DNA of 64,000 nucleotides from Aureobasidium sp. EXF-3400 (Eukaryota; Ascomycota; Dothideomycetes; Dothideales; Saccotheciaceae), in NCBI GenBank assembly GCA_024195585.1, contig SWBL01000095.1, positions 62,001 to 126,000 of the forward strand. The letters run 5' to 3'. Shown here piece after piece: positions 22,885 to 33,900 of the stretch. The number at the start of each line of letters is the position of its first letter. Position 1 is the first letter of the stretch. The notes under the pieces were generated by a model. It saw only the letters and a program-made list of their open reading frames with translations. It made no database searches and was not told where the DNA came from. The position numbers and the translations under genes are program-made.

Positions 22885-24066
22885 ATGTCGTATCCTACTC
22901 TACACCTGCGCGCAGAGGTATCTACACCCGCCAGCACCTCCAACACTGTCCACCTAGCTAATGCTGTCTTGTAGACCAAGCCGCTCGAGCACCGCTCAGC
23001 GCTGACTCCCACCACGGCCAAGGCCCTGATGGACGAGGGCTACCCCGTCAACATCGAGCGCAGCAGCCTGAGCATCTTCCCCGACTCCGAGTTCGAGAAG
23101 GTTGGCGCCAACATGGTGCCCGAGGGCAGCTGGACTGAAGCCCCCACCGATCACATCATTGTCGGTCTCAAGGAGCTTCCTGAAGAGACATTCCCCCTCA
23201 AGCACACACACGTCCAATTCGCACACTGCTACAAGGGCCAGGGTGGTTGGGAAGAGGTGCTCGCTCGTTTCCCCCGTGGCGGTGGTACACTTTACGACCT
23301 CGAGTTCTTGCAGGACGAGCAGGGACGTCGTGTAGCAGCTTTCGGCTTCCACGCTGGTTTCGCTGGTGCTGCATTGGCTGTTCAGGCTTGGGCACACCAG
23401 TTGGTTGAGGGTGCTGGCAAGCCTCTAGAAGGTGTCAAGCCCTTCGCCAACGAGGGTCTGCTGGTTGCCGACGTCAAGAAGAGCTTGGAGAAGGGTGAGC
23501 AGAAGGTCGGCCGTAAGCCCAGAGCTTTGGTCATGGGCGCCTTGGGTCGCTGCGGTAGAGGTGCCGTCGACCTGCTGCAGAAGGTTGGCGTGCCCGAGGA
23601 GAACATCATCAAGTGGGACATGGCCGAGACACAGAACCGCCCTGGTCCCTACCCCGAGATTCTCGACAGCGACATCTTTGTCAACTGCATCTACCTCTCT
23701 CAACCCATCCCTCCATTCATCGAGCCCGCTCAGCTCAACTCAGAACAGCGCAAGCTCAGCGTTGTCTGCGACGTCAGCTGCGACACCACCAATCCCCACA
23801 ACCCCATTCCGATCTACGACATCAACACAACTTTCGACAAGCCCACCGTTCCCGTCAAGATCACTACCGGTCCGCCGCTGTGTGTCATCTCGATCGACCA
23901 CTTGCCTTCGCTGCTTCCTCGTGAGGCTTCAGAAGCTTTCAGCGATGCTCTGTTGCCCAGTCTGAGAACACTCAAGGACAGAAAGAGCACGAGAGTGTGG
24001 CAGGAGGCTGAGAAGCTGTTTGACGACAAGGTCAAGACCCTGCCTCAGGAGAAACTACAGGTTTAG
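22885..24066 (+). CDS. LYS1: Saccharopine dehydrogenase (NAD+, L-lysine-forming)
   Basis: Last enzyme of fungal alpha-aminoadipate lysine synthesis; it oxidises saccharopine to lysine and 2-oxoglutarate with NAD+. The protein has 374 aa, the usual length for monomeric fungal Lys1. Exon 1 (22885-22917) encodes only MSYPTLHLRAE; exon 2 (22975-24066) has the rest. Seen are ETKPLEHRSALTP at the N-terminus, HVQFAHCYKGQGGWEEVL around the active site, GRRVAAFGFHAGFAGAA, the nucleotide-binding MGALGRCGRGAVDLL and VCDVSCDTTNPHNPIPIY. The tail EKLQV lacks a peroxisomal PTS1 signal, unlike yeast Lys1. Codon bias is strong, consistent with high expression. Confidence 0.95.
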
Positions 24067-25149
24067 ATCTAGCTGTTTGGAAAGAGATTCTGGAAACTGC
24101 ATGACGACATGTTTGTATTAGGATTAAAAGTATTAGATCTCACGTATGACTTAGATGTATGGATGTCATTTATCCGCTGTTTCATGGTTCTAGCTCGTAA
24201 GCAGATGGTGCTAGGAATGTCTACCTCGTCTACAACCCCTGGTAGAAGAAATGGTTCATTGATCTCTTCTGTACTGTCGCAACCCAAAGAAAGCATCGAC
24301 ACAAGACAACAGCCGTAAATCTTCGAAATCAAGTGACGCGGGTCTACCGAGAAGTGCAGACAAACAGGGAGCGTCAGAGTTTGTGGCTCTCGCATCCACG
24401 TTCAACATCTGAACGACATATTATAGCACAACAACCTAGGACAAAAACTCTTAACCATTTTGTAAGCAATCTACACCATCACGCTCTGTTCTGTCCACAC
24501 ACCAGACTGTCATGAACCAGTTGTGAGTGCAGAATGGTGGTTAAAGATGTTAATTATTTTCAAACAGGGTGTTAGGGTTAGCAAGAGCGAAGCGCGTCTA
24601 AGCGGTTAGCACCGAGGCTCCTGCTAGGTGCTGAGTCTAGCCGCAACGTGGCTGCCTGCACCTCGTCGGTTGAAGGTGCAGGCAGCCACTGAGCGCAAGA
24701 TAAGACGTCTCCTGGTTGTGTGAGAAGAAAACCATAGGTATCCAACGACAAGTTACAGTGGCAGACGTCGCACAAGGTGTGTCTTTGTTCGGTCTTTTTT
24801 TCCGGACGAGTTGAGTAACGTAACCTTGGGCGGGCAACAAGCCGTCACCGCGGCAGGCTTCGTCGCTTCAATTCCCAGCGGCCGAATGACGATGTCGTCG
24901 ATCTAGACCAAAGCCAAAGGCATCTAGACTGGCCCGAGCTCTTTGATCGCGTTCGACGGGTACATCATGGGAGAGAATGCATATTGCGTATGGCATTTTG
25001 GCAGACTTGACAAGAAGAAGGCGACCTGAGGCGCCTGTCTAGCAACAGTCAACCGCATCTGCAACGACGTCGACGAGCGCCATCTCGACTGTCAAGCTAA
25101 AGGCCCTCCGCTGCGACGCTCCTTTCGTACGACGAGCAGCGCCGTCGTC
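24067..25149. other. Intergenic with strong hairpin
   Basis: About 1.1 kb between LYS1 and the histidine kinase. It holds the 16-bp inverted repeat at 24648-24689 and a short TTAGGGTTAG tract near 24569. No gene is supported. Confidence 0.45.
24648..24689. repeat. Perfect 16-bp inverted repeat with 10-nt loop
   Basis: The arm GTGGCTGCCTGCACCT (24648-24663) is followed by a 10-nt loop and its exact reverse complement (24674-24689). A weaker 6-bp pair (AGCACC...GGTGCT, 24609-24632) lies just before. It could form a cruciform or RNA hairpin. The position, about 580 bp after LYS1 and 460 bp before the kinase start, does not settle a role. Confidence 0.75.
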
Positions 25150-28100
25150 ATGTCACCTTCTGCTCCAACCGCCTTTGCGGCCAAGTACGATGGTGAAATC
25201 GAAGGCGTCAGGGCGCGCGAGTTCTACAAGCATGTCAAGATCCAGGATTGCCTTCAGCCACTGTTTACTGACCCCGCACTTGCAGATACTATGAACCCTT
25301 TGACAACCTCATGAAAACGAGCAATGAGAACATCAACTCTGGTTCACAAGGTCGCGCCGCCTCTTTCGACGATGCCCTCGCTGCTTATGCCCAGTTTATC
25401 TGCCTGCGACTGCGCATCAGTCGCTGTCTCGTTTCCTGCTTCGATCGCAACCACCAATACATCCTGGCCGAAGCCACTCCAACTCTCGATCTTAGGACTT
25501 CCAAGGCCGATGATCCCAACGACGACCTATGGATGGGCTCAGGCATCCAAGAACGTGGCACACACCTGTGTGAGCGCACTCTTGAGCTGGCCGACGAGAA
25601 GGTAGACGATACCCACGATGGCATCTTTGTAGTGCCCAACATCGCAGTAGACGACTGGTACAAGAGCCACAAGCTGCACGTCACTGTGCCTGATCAGACT
25701 TGTTTCTACGCTGGCACCGCCATCCGGAGTCCCTATGGCCCTGTCATTGGCGTCATCTCCATTCTAGACACCAAGCCCAGAGACGGTTTCTCGGATTCAG
25801 ACAAAAGTTTCCTCCAACACATGTCAGACACCATCATGTCTCATCTCGACATGGTCAGATCGAAAGAAGAACATCGCCGTACATCCCAGATGGTCGTTGG
25901 TTTGGGCTCCTTTGTAGAGGGCAAGGATCACGTTGATATGGATATGCATTCCAAAACCCTGCCCAAGAGCAGCCACGTCGAACATCAAGGTACCCCTCCT
26001 CCAACTCCTGGAGCTTCCACTTCCAGGCCGCCAGAACTGGCCCATATCCAACAAGAGAATCCACCCATGGATCCAGGGAAACTTAACGACATGGACGATA
26101 ATCTCAGCTTTGAAAATCTCCAAGCTCAAATGTTATCGACCGACGTTAAATCTACTTTCCAACGTGCTGCTGGAATCATCAAAAATGCTATCGATGTTGA
26201 AGGTGTCGTGTTTCTCGATGCTTCTGTCGGAAGCTTCGGCGCTCTAGTCCAGTCGGTGCCTGCTGCCTCTGACGACGACGCTGCTTCTTACTTCACTCGC
26301 AATGCTGCCTCTAACAAGGAGTGTCATGTCTTGGGAAGCGCAGGCGAAACCGATCCCAATCTCTCTATTACCGAAGGATTCTTGCACTCTTTCTTGACTC
26401 GCTACGGCCAAGGGAGAATTTTCAACATCGACCCCAAAGAGATTGAGCTGCACATGACGCAGCCCAGATCACCCGACGAGTCGGAGGACTTTGGCCAAAA
26501 GGTCGAGCCGGAAGAGGATCAGCATCCAGACGACGAGACGCGAGAACAAGTGCGTCAACAGAGACAAAAAGACCTCGCCGACCTGAAGCGCTTGTTTCCA
26601 ACAGCTCGTTCTCTAGCATTTGTTCCCATGTGGGATGACCACAGAATGCGTTGGTTTTGTGGTGGCATCATTTGGTCTAACAGGGCGATACGTTTGCTGC
26701 ACAAGGACTCTGAGTTGAGCTTTCTGCGAGCCTTCGGAATGGCAATCATGTCCGAGGTTGCCAAGCTTGACACCGCCATGGCAGATAAAACCAAATCTGA
26801 TTTGCTCAACAGCATCAGCCACGAGCTTCGTAGCCCCTTGCATGGTATCCTGGGCAGTATAGAATGTTTGGAGTCATCGGACCTTGATCCCATGCAACAC
26901 GGTTTGGTTGAGACTGTCGAAACCTGTGGACGCACACTTCTGGATACTATCAACCACCTGCTCGACTTCAGCAAGATTAACAACTTTACCCGTAACAAGT
27001 CTAAGCGTCAGAAGAATTCCGAGACAAGACAGGCCGACATGTTGAGTCTCGACTCAACCGTACACTTGCCTACAATCACCGAAGAAGCCCTGGAAACTGT
27101 CGTTGCAGGCTACACCTCCGCTGCAAGTTCTCGTCAAGAGTCAAACGCCAACCAGGCATCCAAGCATACCCACATGACCCCTGATCGGGACGTGAAGGTC
27201 ATTGTTGACATCGAGGCTAAAGATCACGAAAACTGGCTGCTTTGTTCCGAAGGAGGAGCGTGGAAGCGTTTAGTCATGAACTTGGTAAGCATGCTAACAT
27301 TTGGACGGAACGGAATCTAGATACTGACCTCATTCACAGACTGGCAATAGCTTGAAGTACACGAACGACGGTTTCATCTCCGTACATCTCGCTTCTCAGG
27401 AATTACCGAGAGATGGCGAAGGACTCAAGAGAAGCCGTGTCACATTGACCATCAGAGACACCGGCAGAGGTATGTCTAAGGAATACCTGCAGAATCATTT
27501 GTTCAGACCTTTTGCACAAGAGGACCCTCTCAACCCTGGAGCAGGACTCGGCCTTTCTATGGTGCGGCACATTGTCAGCAATCTTGGTGGTGAGATATAC
27601 GTAGAATCCGAGTTGAACAAGGGCACCGAAATCCGCGTCGAGGTCATCATGATGAATCCAGTTTCGGGCCCAGAAGCGAATGACGAAGCCTTTGTCATGA
27701 CTGAAGCAGCACAAAAGCTTCATGGCATCAAGACAGCATTTATAGATCCTCCGGTTAATGGGGAATGTTCGGCTCAAAGATCACTTCGCAAAGCGCTCGA
27801 CAAGCAATGCTGGGGTTGGTTCAAGATGGAGTTCAATACTGTCAGTGGAGTAGACAAAGTCGGAGATGCAGCAGTGGTGCTTATAACATGTCGCAAACTG
27901 CTGGACCTCAAAGAAGAGCTGGTCAAGCTCAACAGACCAGTCATAGTCCTCTGCGAAAGCAATATACGACTTCGACAGGCGTACCTCGCGAGCGAAACAC
28001 TTCGAAAGGCAGTCACGACCGAGTTCATTGCACAACCCTACGGACCTCGCAAACTGGCACGCGCGTTTGTAACGTGTAAAGAGCTACAATCACCACAGCT

Positions 28101-28680
28101 GGAGGATATCGTCTTGTATCGAGATACGGAACTCACGACGCTGCCGAGCATGCCCGCCTCGGATGCCCGAGAACATGATGACAAGCAACCGTCACACTCG
28201 CACGAACTGACGACATCACGGGTCACACCCAGCCAGGGCAAAGCAGCAGCCGAAGAGACAAAGGGCTCGGCAGAACAGGCAGACGGACCCAGACCTCTAC
28301 GCCTTCTCCTTGTCGACGACAACAAGATTAATCTCCAATTGCTGGTGCGCTACTGCAAATCGAAAAAACACGATTACGCGACAGCAGAAGATGGCGTGGA
28401 AGCTGTGGAGGCCTTTTGCTCGCATCAACAAAATGCAGCGACCAAGTTTGATTTCATCTGCATGGACATCTCGATGCCGAGGATGGATGGATTGGAAGCT
28501 ACGAGGAGAATCCGTTCTTTTGAACAGAGCAATGGCATGGAAGCGAGCAAGGTCATTGCATTGACGGGATTGGCGAGTGCAGAAGCACAGCAGGAGGCAT
28601 TTTCATCTGGAGTTGATCAGTTCATGACCAAGCCTGTGCGACTAAAAGAGTTGGGTGAGGTGTTGGCTGGCAGACGATGA
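25150..28680 (+). CDS. GAF-domain hybrid histidine kinase
   Basis: Hybrid two-component sensor kinase of 1139 aa. Exons are 25150-25229, 25286-27284 and 27340-28680. The first intron appears to be GC-AG (GCATGT...TTGCAG, 56 bp), restoring REFYK/YYEPFDNLMKTSNE in frame; no GT donor does so. A GAF-like domain spans about residues 55-220 (FICLRLRISRCLVSCF, FYAGTAIRSPYGPVIG). The HisKA H-box ISHELRSPLHGILG has His539. The HATPase domain has TGNSLKYTNDG, RDTGRGM and GAGLGLSMV. The C-terminal receiver has LLVDDNKIN, the phospho-acceptor Asp1069 in CMDISMPRMDG, and Lys in MTKPV. Signal probably passes His to Asp, then to a phosphotransfer protein encoded elsewhere. The input ligand is unknown, and no transmembrane helix is seen, suggesting a soluble sensor. 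Confidence 0.9.
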
Positions 28681-29813
28681 TTTCATTCTGTTTTCTTCTC
28701 ATTTCTTTGTTACGATGACATTTTGTGTTTATGCGAAAATAAGATCATGTGGCATGATGGACGGCAGGGCAGAGGTTGAAAGATGTCACTCAGCGGGTAT
28801 GGACAACGAAAAAACGGTCCAGTCATTTTCTCGTTATGGCAATTCGACTTTTCGCATGCAAAGGTATAGCAAAAACGAAAGATACCCGAGGATACCCATT
28901 GATGGGGAAACGGTTTATGGGCTGGCTCAGGAGCTGTTGTTTATTGAGGGTGTACGAACGGGTTGTGCAGCCCTATGATTGTAACTATTATGGATTTGTC
29001 CCAGCACTTTGGATAGAACAACAACGAAATCGAAATGAAGTTCAGGATCTAATATACTTTGGTGTATCGCAATGATGAAAGTTTTTGCGAGATATGAGCG
29101 AGATTTGTATGGATGCTGTCAATTTAGAAGATCGGGGCCATGGTAGAATAATTCAAGATGTTTGATGGGTGGGTTTGACAGCAATCGGTAAAAGGCGTTC
29201 TTTCATTTCTGGTTGAGTTGCGGGAGGGGCCGTCTTGTTGGTAACTACCTGGCCAAAGAAGAAAGAGCACTCTCGGGAACGTTTGTTTGGGTTGGAAGTG
29301 GGAAAGAACAGGCTGATGAGGTTTGATGATTTTATTGGGAAGTTGCGACGACGGGAAATCAAAGTGGCTTGGCTCGGACTGTGGAAATTGCTTTGAAGGA
29401 GTGGGAACCAATGGGAGACGTCACTTTTTAGGTTCTGGTTTGAGTGTTTCAGTTTGGCATTTGCGCAGCAGTCGGTAGCAGGCCTGGTAAGAAGAGGTCT
29501 GGTGCCATTTTGTGGACTGAAGGCCGATGTTTTGATGGTCTGTGGATGCTTCGGCCTTTGTGTGTTGGATGTTGCTTGGTTGTTGCAAGTTGCAGGAGCT
29601 TGCTGACGTTTTGCACGGCTTTGCTTTCTTCCTCTCATCAGCTTCGATCTACCACCAAACACAACAAGACACAACAACGCCAATACACGAAAAACACTTT
29701 GGATGCTCGATGCCCGGAGCTTCGGTCGACAGCGCTTATACGAAACACAAACATGAGTCCAAGTCTACTCCTGAAATTCGTATAGACATCGCAGCAGCAC
29801 TGGAAGAAGCACC
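28681..29813. other. Intergenic, TBC gene promoter and leader
   Basis: About 1.1 kb. A 176-codon minus frame at 29153-29683 has low-complexity composition and no domain, so I do not call it. The last about 170 bp are rich in CACAACA, typical of a fungal leader. Confidence 0.4.
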
Positions 29814-32225
29814 ATGAGCCGAACCATGGCTCCCACGGCTTCAATCAATGCCGTCCTCGCCAACCAGCATTACCACGCCCAGCAGCAGCAGCGACAGGAG
29901 ACGCCCGACTCGCCCGTCTCTCCTTCGCAGCCTACCACGCCGCAGTTTTCATGGCCGCGCAGAGTCCGCAGCCCTGAACCTCATCTCCCGCTGCGCAAGG
30001 CCTCGCCCGAGCGCCTGCGACAGAGGATGCCCAGCTTGCCCACCACAAAGACCAGACAGAAGCCTGCCAACTTGTTCATCACCACTGATGCTGGTAAAGA
30101 GGCTTTGAAACCTGCGACTGCTGGCAGTGTCGCTCCGCCGCACAGCTCGAGGGTCAATGTCAAGAGCAACAAGTGGTGGGAGAACACCGACGATGAGAAG
30201 AGTCCTGCCCGTCAACGCAACTTTTCAAATGTCGAGCCTCGTTCGCGTCCTCGTGAACTCTCCATCGCCGGCGCTACGCTGAAGCGACAGGGTAGTTGGC
30301 CTCTGGAAGACAATAGCCCAGTCTCAATGCCTGTACCTGAAATGGACCGCAACGAAACGCGAACCAGCTATCGCTCGCAAATGACATCGACAAGTAGCCA
30401 CATGGACTCGACGTCGGGTACAGCACGCAGTAGTATTGCAACCGCCGACAGCTCTGTTTCGGACTGTGTCAAGATTGACTATGTCGACGATGAGGATGAC
30501 GCAGATGACAACATGTCTCGCTATGAAGATGATTTGTTGGATATGTACATTGCTGGTTTCGGCACACCTGTCAACCTCAGTGTCGACTTGCGCGAGTCGA
30601 TGCGGAAGTCGATGCGTTTGAGTATGGCCAACTCTCGTACAAATAGTTTCTTGCATGCTCCCAAGAGCTCTGTCGATACGCTGGGTGTGCGTCCTGGCAC
30701 GTCGCCGTCTGGGAGCGAAGTTGGAGGTGGCTCGCACCGACGCAGTCATTCTGCTAGCATGGTTGATCGTAAGAGTATCCTTGCAGATGCCAATCTTACT
30801 CCCTTCGACAGGAACAACAAACCTACCTTGTCGCACAGCAGAACCTCGACTCAGATCTTGTCTGGCCGCGACTTGCCCTCCGAACCGCTCTCTGCACCGC
30901 CACCTACCGTCGAGCCTTCTCCCGTCCTGTCTCCCATCATTGGCTCACCCGTGAGCACCAGCATTCCTTTGCCTCCTTCGAAACCCGTTCCTCGCGATCG
31001 CTATGGCTTCAAGAAGACTTCTCTTCACATTGCTGTTGAAGATTTTGACGCATGGGAGAAAGAGTACAACATCCATCTCGAAAGAAGACGGAATAAGTGG
31101 AATATCTTGATGAAGCAATTTGGCTACACGACTGAGAACCCCACACGTTTCCCCACCAAATCCGAAAAGATCAAGAGATATGTGAGAAAGGGGATACCAC
31201 CGGACTGGCGAGGCGCTGCTTGGTTTTGGTATGCTGGCGGTCCCAAGAAGTTGGCTGAAGACCCTGGGTTATATTGGAATTTGCTCAAGAAGGTCAACCA
31301 GGGCGAGCTGAGCGACAATGACCGTGAGCACATCGAACGCGATCTCAATCGTACATTCCCAGACAACGACCGCTTCAAACCTGACAATCGACCCACAACC
31401 TCAGAGCAGAGCCGTGGTATTGGCGAAACTGAGAACGAGACTCCGATGATCAAGGCTCTGAGACGAGTGTTGCAAGCCTTTGCTGTTCACAACCCAAGTA
31501 TAGGATACTGTCAGAGTCTGAACTTCATCGCCGGCCTCCTGCTCTTGTTCCTCAAGGAAGACGAAGAAAAGGCATTCATCCTACTGAACGTCGTGACCAC
31601 TGAACATCTTCCTGGTACTCACGGTGTAGCATTAGAAGGAGCCAACATCGACATTGCAGTTCTCATGACCTCTATCAAGGAATCTCTTCCTGCCATCTGG
31701 GCAAAACTAGACGACAAGCCGGGCACACCAGGCGCTGGAGGCGTACCTCGATTACCCACTGTCAGTCTGGCAACAACAGCATGGTTCATGTCCCTCTTCG
31801 TCGGCACTCTCCCCATCGAATGCGTCCTCCGCGTGTGGGACTGTCTCTTCTTCGAAGGTAGCAAAACCCTCTTCCGCGTCGCCCTCGCCATCTTCAAATC
31901 CTCGGAACAAACCATCAAAGCCGTCTCTGACCCCATGGAAATTTTTCAACTTGTGCAATCCTTGCCTAGAGGAATGTTGGACGCCAACGCGCTCATGGAG
32001 ACATGTTTCCGCAAACGAGGAGGCTTTGGAGGGTTGAGTCAGGATGTTGTGGAGAAGAGGAGGGAGGAAGGAAGGGTTGCTACTAGGAATGGGAGGACGC
32101 TTACGGTTAGTGAGGGCAGCGGTAGAGGAAGATTAGGTGGGGGTGATGGAGATGCTGGGAGAAGGAGCTTTATGAGGGCGAAGAGTAAAACTCGGTTTTC
32201 GAGAAGGCAGACTAAGGGGTCGTAG
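29814..32225 (+). CDS. TBC-domain Rab GTPase-activating protein
   Basis: Intronless gene for an 803-aa Rab-GAP that would turn off a Rab GTPase in membrane traffic. Residues 1-400 are Ser/Pro-rich and probably disordered. An acidic patch lies near 220-245. The TBC domain runs from about 455 to 720, starting YVRKGIPPDWRGAAW. It keeps both catalytic fingers: Arg513 in IERDLNRTFPDN and Gln567 in GYCQSLNFIAG. The following RVWDCLFFEGSKTLFRVAL is the standard motif C region. The layout resembles yeast Gyp2/Msb3/Msb4-type fungal proteins, but orthology is not certain. The basic C-terminal tail (RAKSKTRFSRRQTKGS) may aid membrane or partner binding. A second ATG lies five codons in. Confidence 0.88.
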   Translation: MSRTMAPTASINAVLANQHYHAQQQQRQETPDSPVSPSQPTTPQFSWPRRVRSPEPHLPLRKASPERLRQRMPSLPTTKTRQKPANLFITTDAGKEALKPATAGSVAPPHSSRVNVKSNKWWENTDDEKSPARQRNFSNVEPRSRPRELSIAGATLKRQGSWPLEDNSPVSMPVPEMDRNETRTSYRSQMTSTSSHMDSTSGTARSSIATADSSVSDCVKIDYVDDEDDADDNMSRYEDDLLDMYIAGFGTPVNLSVDLRESMRKSMRLSMANSRTNSFLHAPKSSVDTLGVRPGTSPSGSEVGGGSHRRSHSASMVDRKSILADANLTPFDRNNKPTLSHSRTSTQILSGRDLPSEPLSAPPPTVEPSPVLSPIIGSPVSTSIPLPPSKPVPRDRYGFKKTSLHIAVEDFDAWEKEYNIHLERRRNKWNILMKQFGYTTENPTRFPTKSEKIKRYVRKGIPPDWRGAAWFWYAGGPKKLAEDPGLYWNLLKKVNQGELSDNDREHIERDLNRTFPDNDRFKPDNRPTTSEQSRGIGETENETPMIKALRRVLQAFAVHNPSIGYCQSLNFIAGLLLLFLKEDEEKAFILLNVVTTEHLPGTHGVALEGANIDIAVLMTSIKESLPAIWAKLDDKPGTPGAGGVPRLPTVSLATTAWFMSLFVGTLPIECVLRVWDCLFFEGSKTLFRVALAIFKSSEQTIKAVSDPMEIFQLVQSLPRGMLDANALMETCFRKRGGFGGLSQDVVEKRREEGRVATRNGRTLTVSEGSGRGRLGGGDGDAGRRSFMRAKSKTRFSRRQTKGS

Positions 32226-33900
32226 ATGAGGGATTTGCTCTTATGAGGCCTGTGTTGCTTTGGAGAGCTCCTATTCTTGGAAGTTTTGAGACTTTGTCGG
32301 TTGGATACAAAGATTCTCACTTTTCTTCTTGTTTTCTTTCTTCTTGACACTTGTTTGTCACAATCTTGTGGATATACATACATATTTTCTTGGCATGGCG
32401 TTTTTTTCTATCAAGGAGTAATTAGGCTTGGTTCATGCATTCCAGACAACACAAATGTCTAATCAAGGCTATCTCATATGCGTCAACTCTGCCTTTTTTG
32501 AACAACGCTTAAAGTGAGTTTCTCTTTGCTTAATTCCACCTTTTTGGGGTTCCAATCTTGTTTTTACTCGCCCTAGTCTCATCTCGTTCACTTTTCGACT
32601 GAGTCGTTTATATTCACTTGTCAGTGGTTTTTCAGCTCTATATATAAGAAAGGCTCTCTTAATCTTCTGCCCAACTTTTTTTTTCCTTTTTTGCAATAAA
32701 TGCCACCGAGCCACTTGTTTATTCTCTGGAGCTGCTGTCTCCTAAGGATACGGAGATGATATTGGCTTTGTAACAAGCAAGCACTAGGTACATGAGCAGG
32801 TCGGAAATGATGCTTTTCTCGGCTATGTTACTTGGTCTGTTAATGGGGTTATGTGGGGTTTCAAGGTTGTGGGTTGTGAAGAGGAAGGATGGGAAGGGGA
32901 AGCATAGGAAGGGGAGAGACGGGAGGGGGGGGAAGGATGAGGATGGGAACAGGAAGGGGAGAGAGGGCAAGGATGGGAAGGGGAGAGTAGACAGGGGGAG
33001 GGATGGGAAGGATGGAAGAGAAACCTTGAGTGTCTTATAAACATGACAAAGCTCGAATTGCGAATGTGTCTAGATAAAGAACTACTCTGGTATTTTGGTC
33101 AAGCATGCTGAAAGTAGCAAGTTGACCGCATCTGCATTTGAGCGAGGGGATGATCAGGTGCTGTTTTGTTTGATTTGTTCTCATTTGTTTTAAGTTGTTA
33201 GCTCTAAATTAATAAAGAAGAATAAGTACTATAAAGATTGTCGGTAGGGCAGTTTCCACCAAGAAGATAACACCTCAACTAAAGAGCTCTTTTGTATTAC
33301 TTACATCTGCTCTTTGCATAAACACAGCTCTTGTATCCAATTCACTAGCCTTTGACTACAATGCCCAAGAACAAAACATCACCATCATCGACAGTTAAAC
33401 GACGCTTGGTTCTGGACATCAAACTCGAAAACAACATTGCAGGCATCAATCACCGGCTGTTGAAGTCGGCTTCCAAGTCGGCTTCCAAGTCGGGTCTTGT
33501 GTTACTACAAGGCAGAGCCAGGCCACAATGAGCAAGGAAGGTACATAAACAAAACTAGAGGCTATTGCCATCTCCAGCGAGAACAGTTTCTTTCTCGCTA
33601 GCGGGTTGTGCAGTTGTTCAAGTTTTAGCATATGGGAAGCAGGAAGAAGAGCAGGAAGGGAAAGGGATCTGAAGGGCCTCTTTGTTGAGGGGTGTGAGGC
33701 AGAGTGAGTCAAGCGGAGAAGACGTGCAGTTGCGCTTCCCGAGGGAAAGAAGAAGGATAAGGGGTACTAGGTGAGATAACATGTCTATGCAGAAACCCTC
33801 TTTTACATATCTATAGCTAACAGTGTGGACAATCCTTGGTTCATGGTATAGCAAAGCTCCTTCGGATATGCCTCTCTATCCTCTGCAATCTTGCTTTGTC
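32226..33900. other. Convergent intergenic region with polypurine tract
   Basis: About 1.7 kb between 3' ends of convergent genes. It contains the purine tract at 32876-33016. A 56-codon ORF at 33361-33531 (plus) includes a short tandem repeat of AAGTCGGCTTCC and has no recognised domain. No other gene seen. Confidence 0.4.
32876..33016 (+). repeat. Polypurine low-complexity tract (GGGAAGGGGA-like)
   Basis: About 140 bp, almost all purines on the plus strand, composed of imperfect GGGAAGG/GGATGGGAAGGGGA units. It arose by slippage or unequal exchange and may form triplex or G-rich structures. Confidence 0.7.

Noticed and set aside
24566..24580. Telomere-like TTAGGGTTAG
   Set aside because: Only about one and a half units, inside ordinary single-copy DNA; chance occurrence is likely.
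24590..24690. tRNA-like gene (A-box-like CTAAGCGGTTAGC and GGTTGAAGG)
   Set aside because: No acceptor stem and no proper T-loop GGTTCGANTCC; the 16-bp hairpin does not fit a tRNA fold.
29153..29683. 176-codon minus-strand frame upstream of the TBC gene
   Set aside because: Low-complexity, no domain, lies over the promoter and leader of the TBC gene.
33361..33531. 56-codon plus-strand ORF
   Set aside because: No domain, contains a short tandem repeat, and lies between convergent gene ends.
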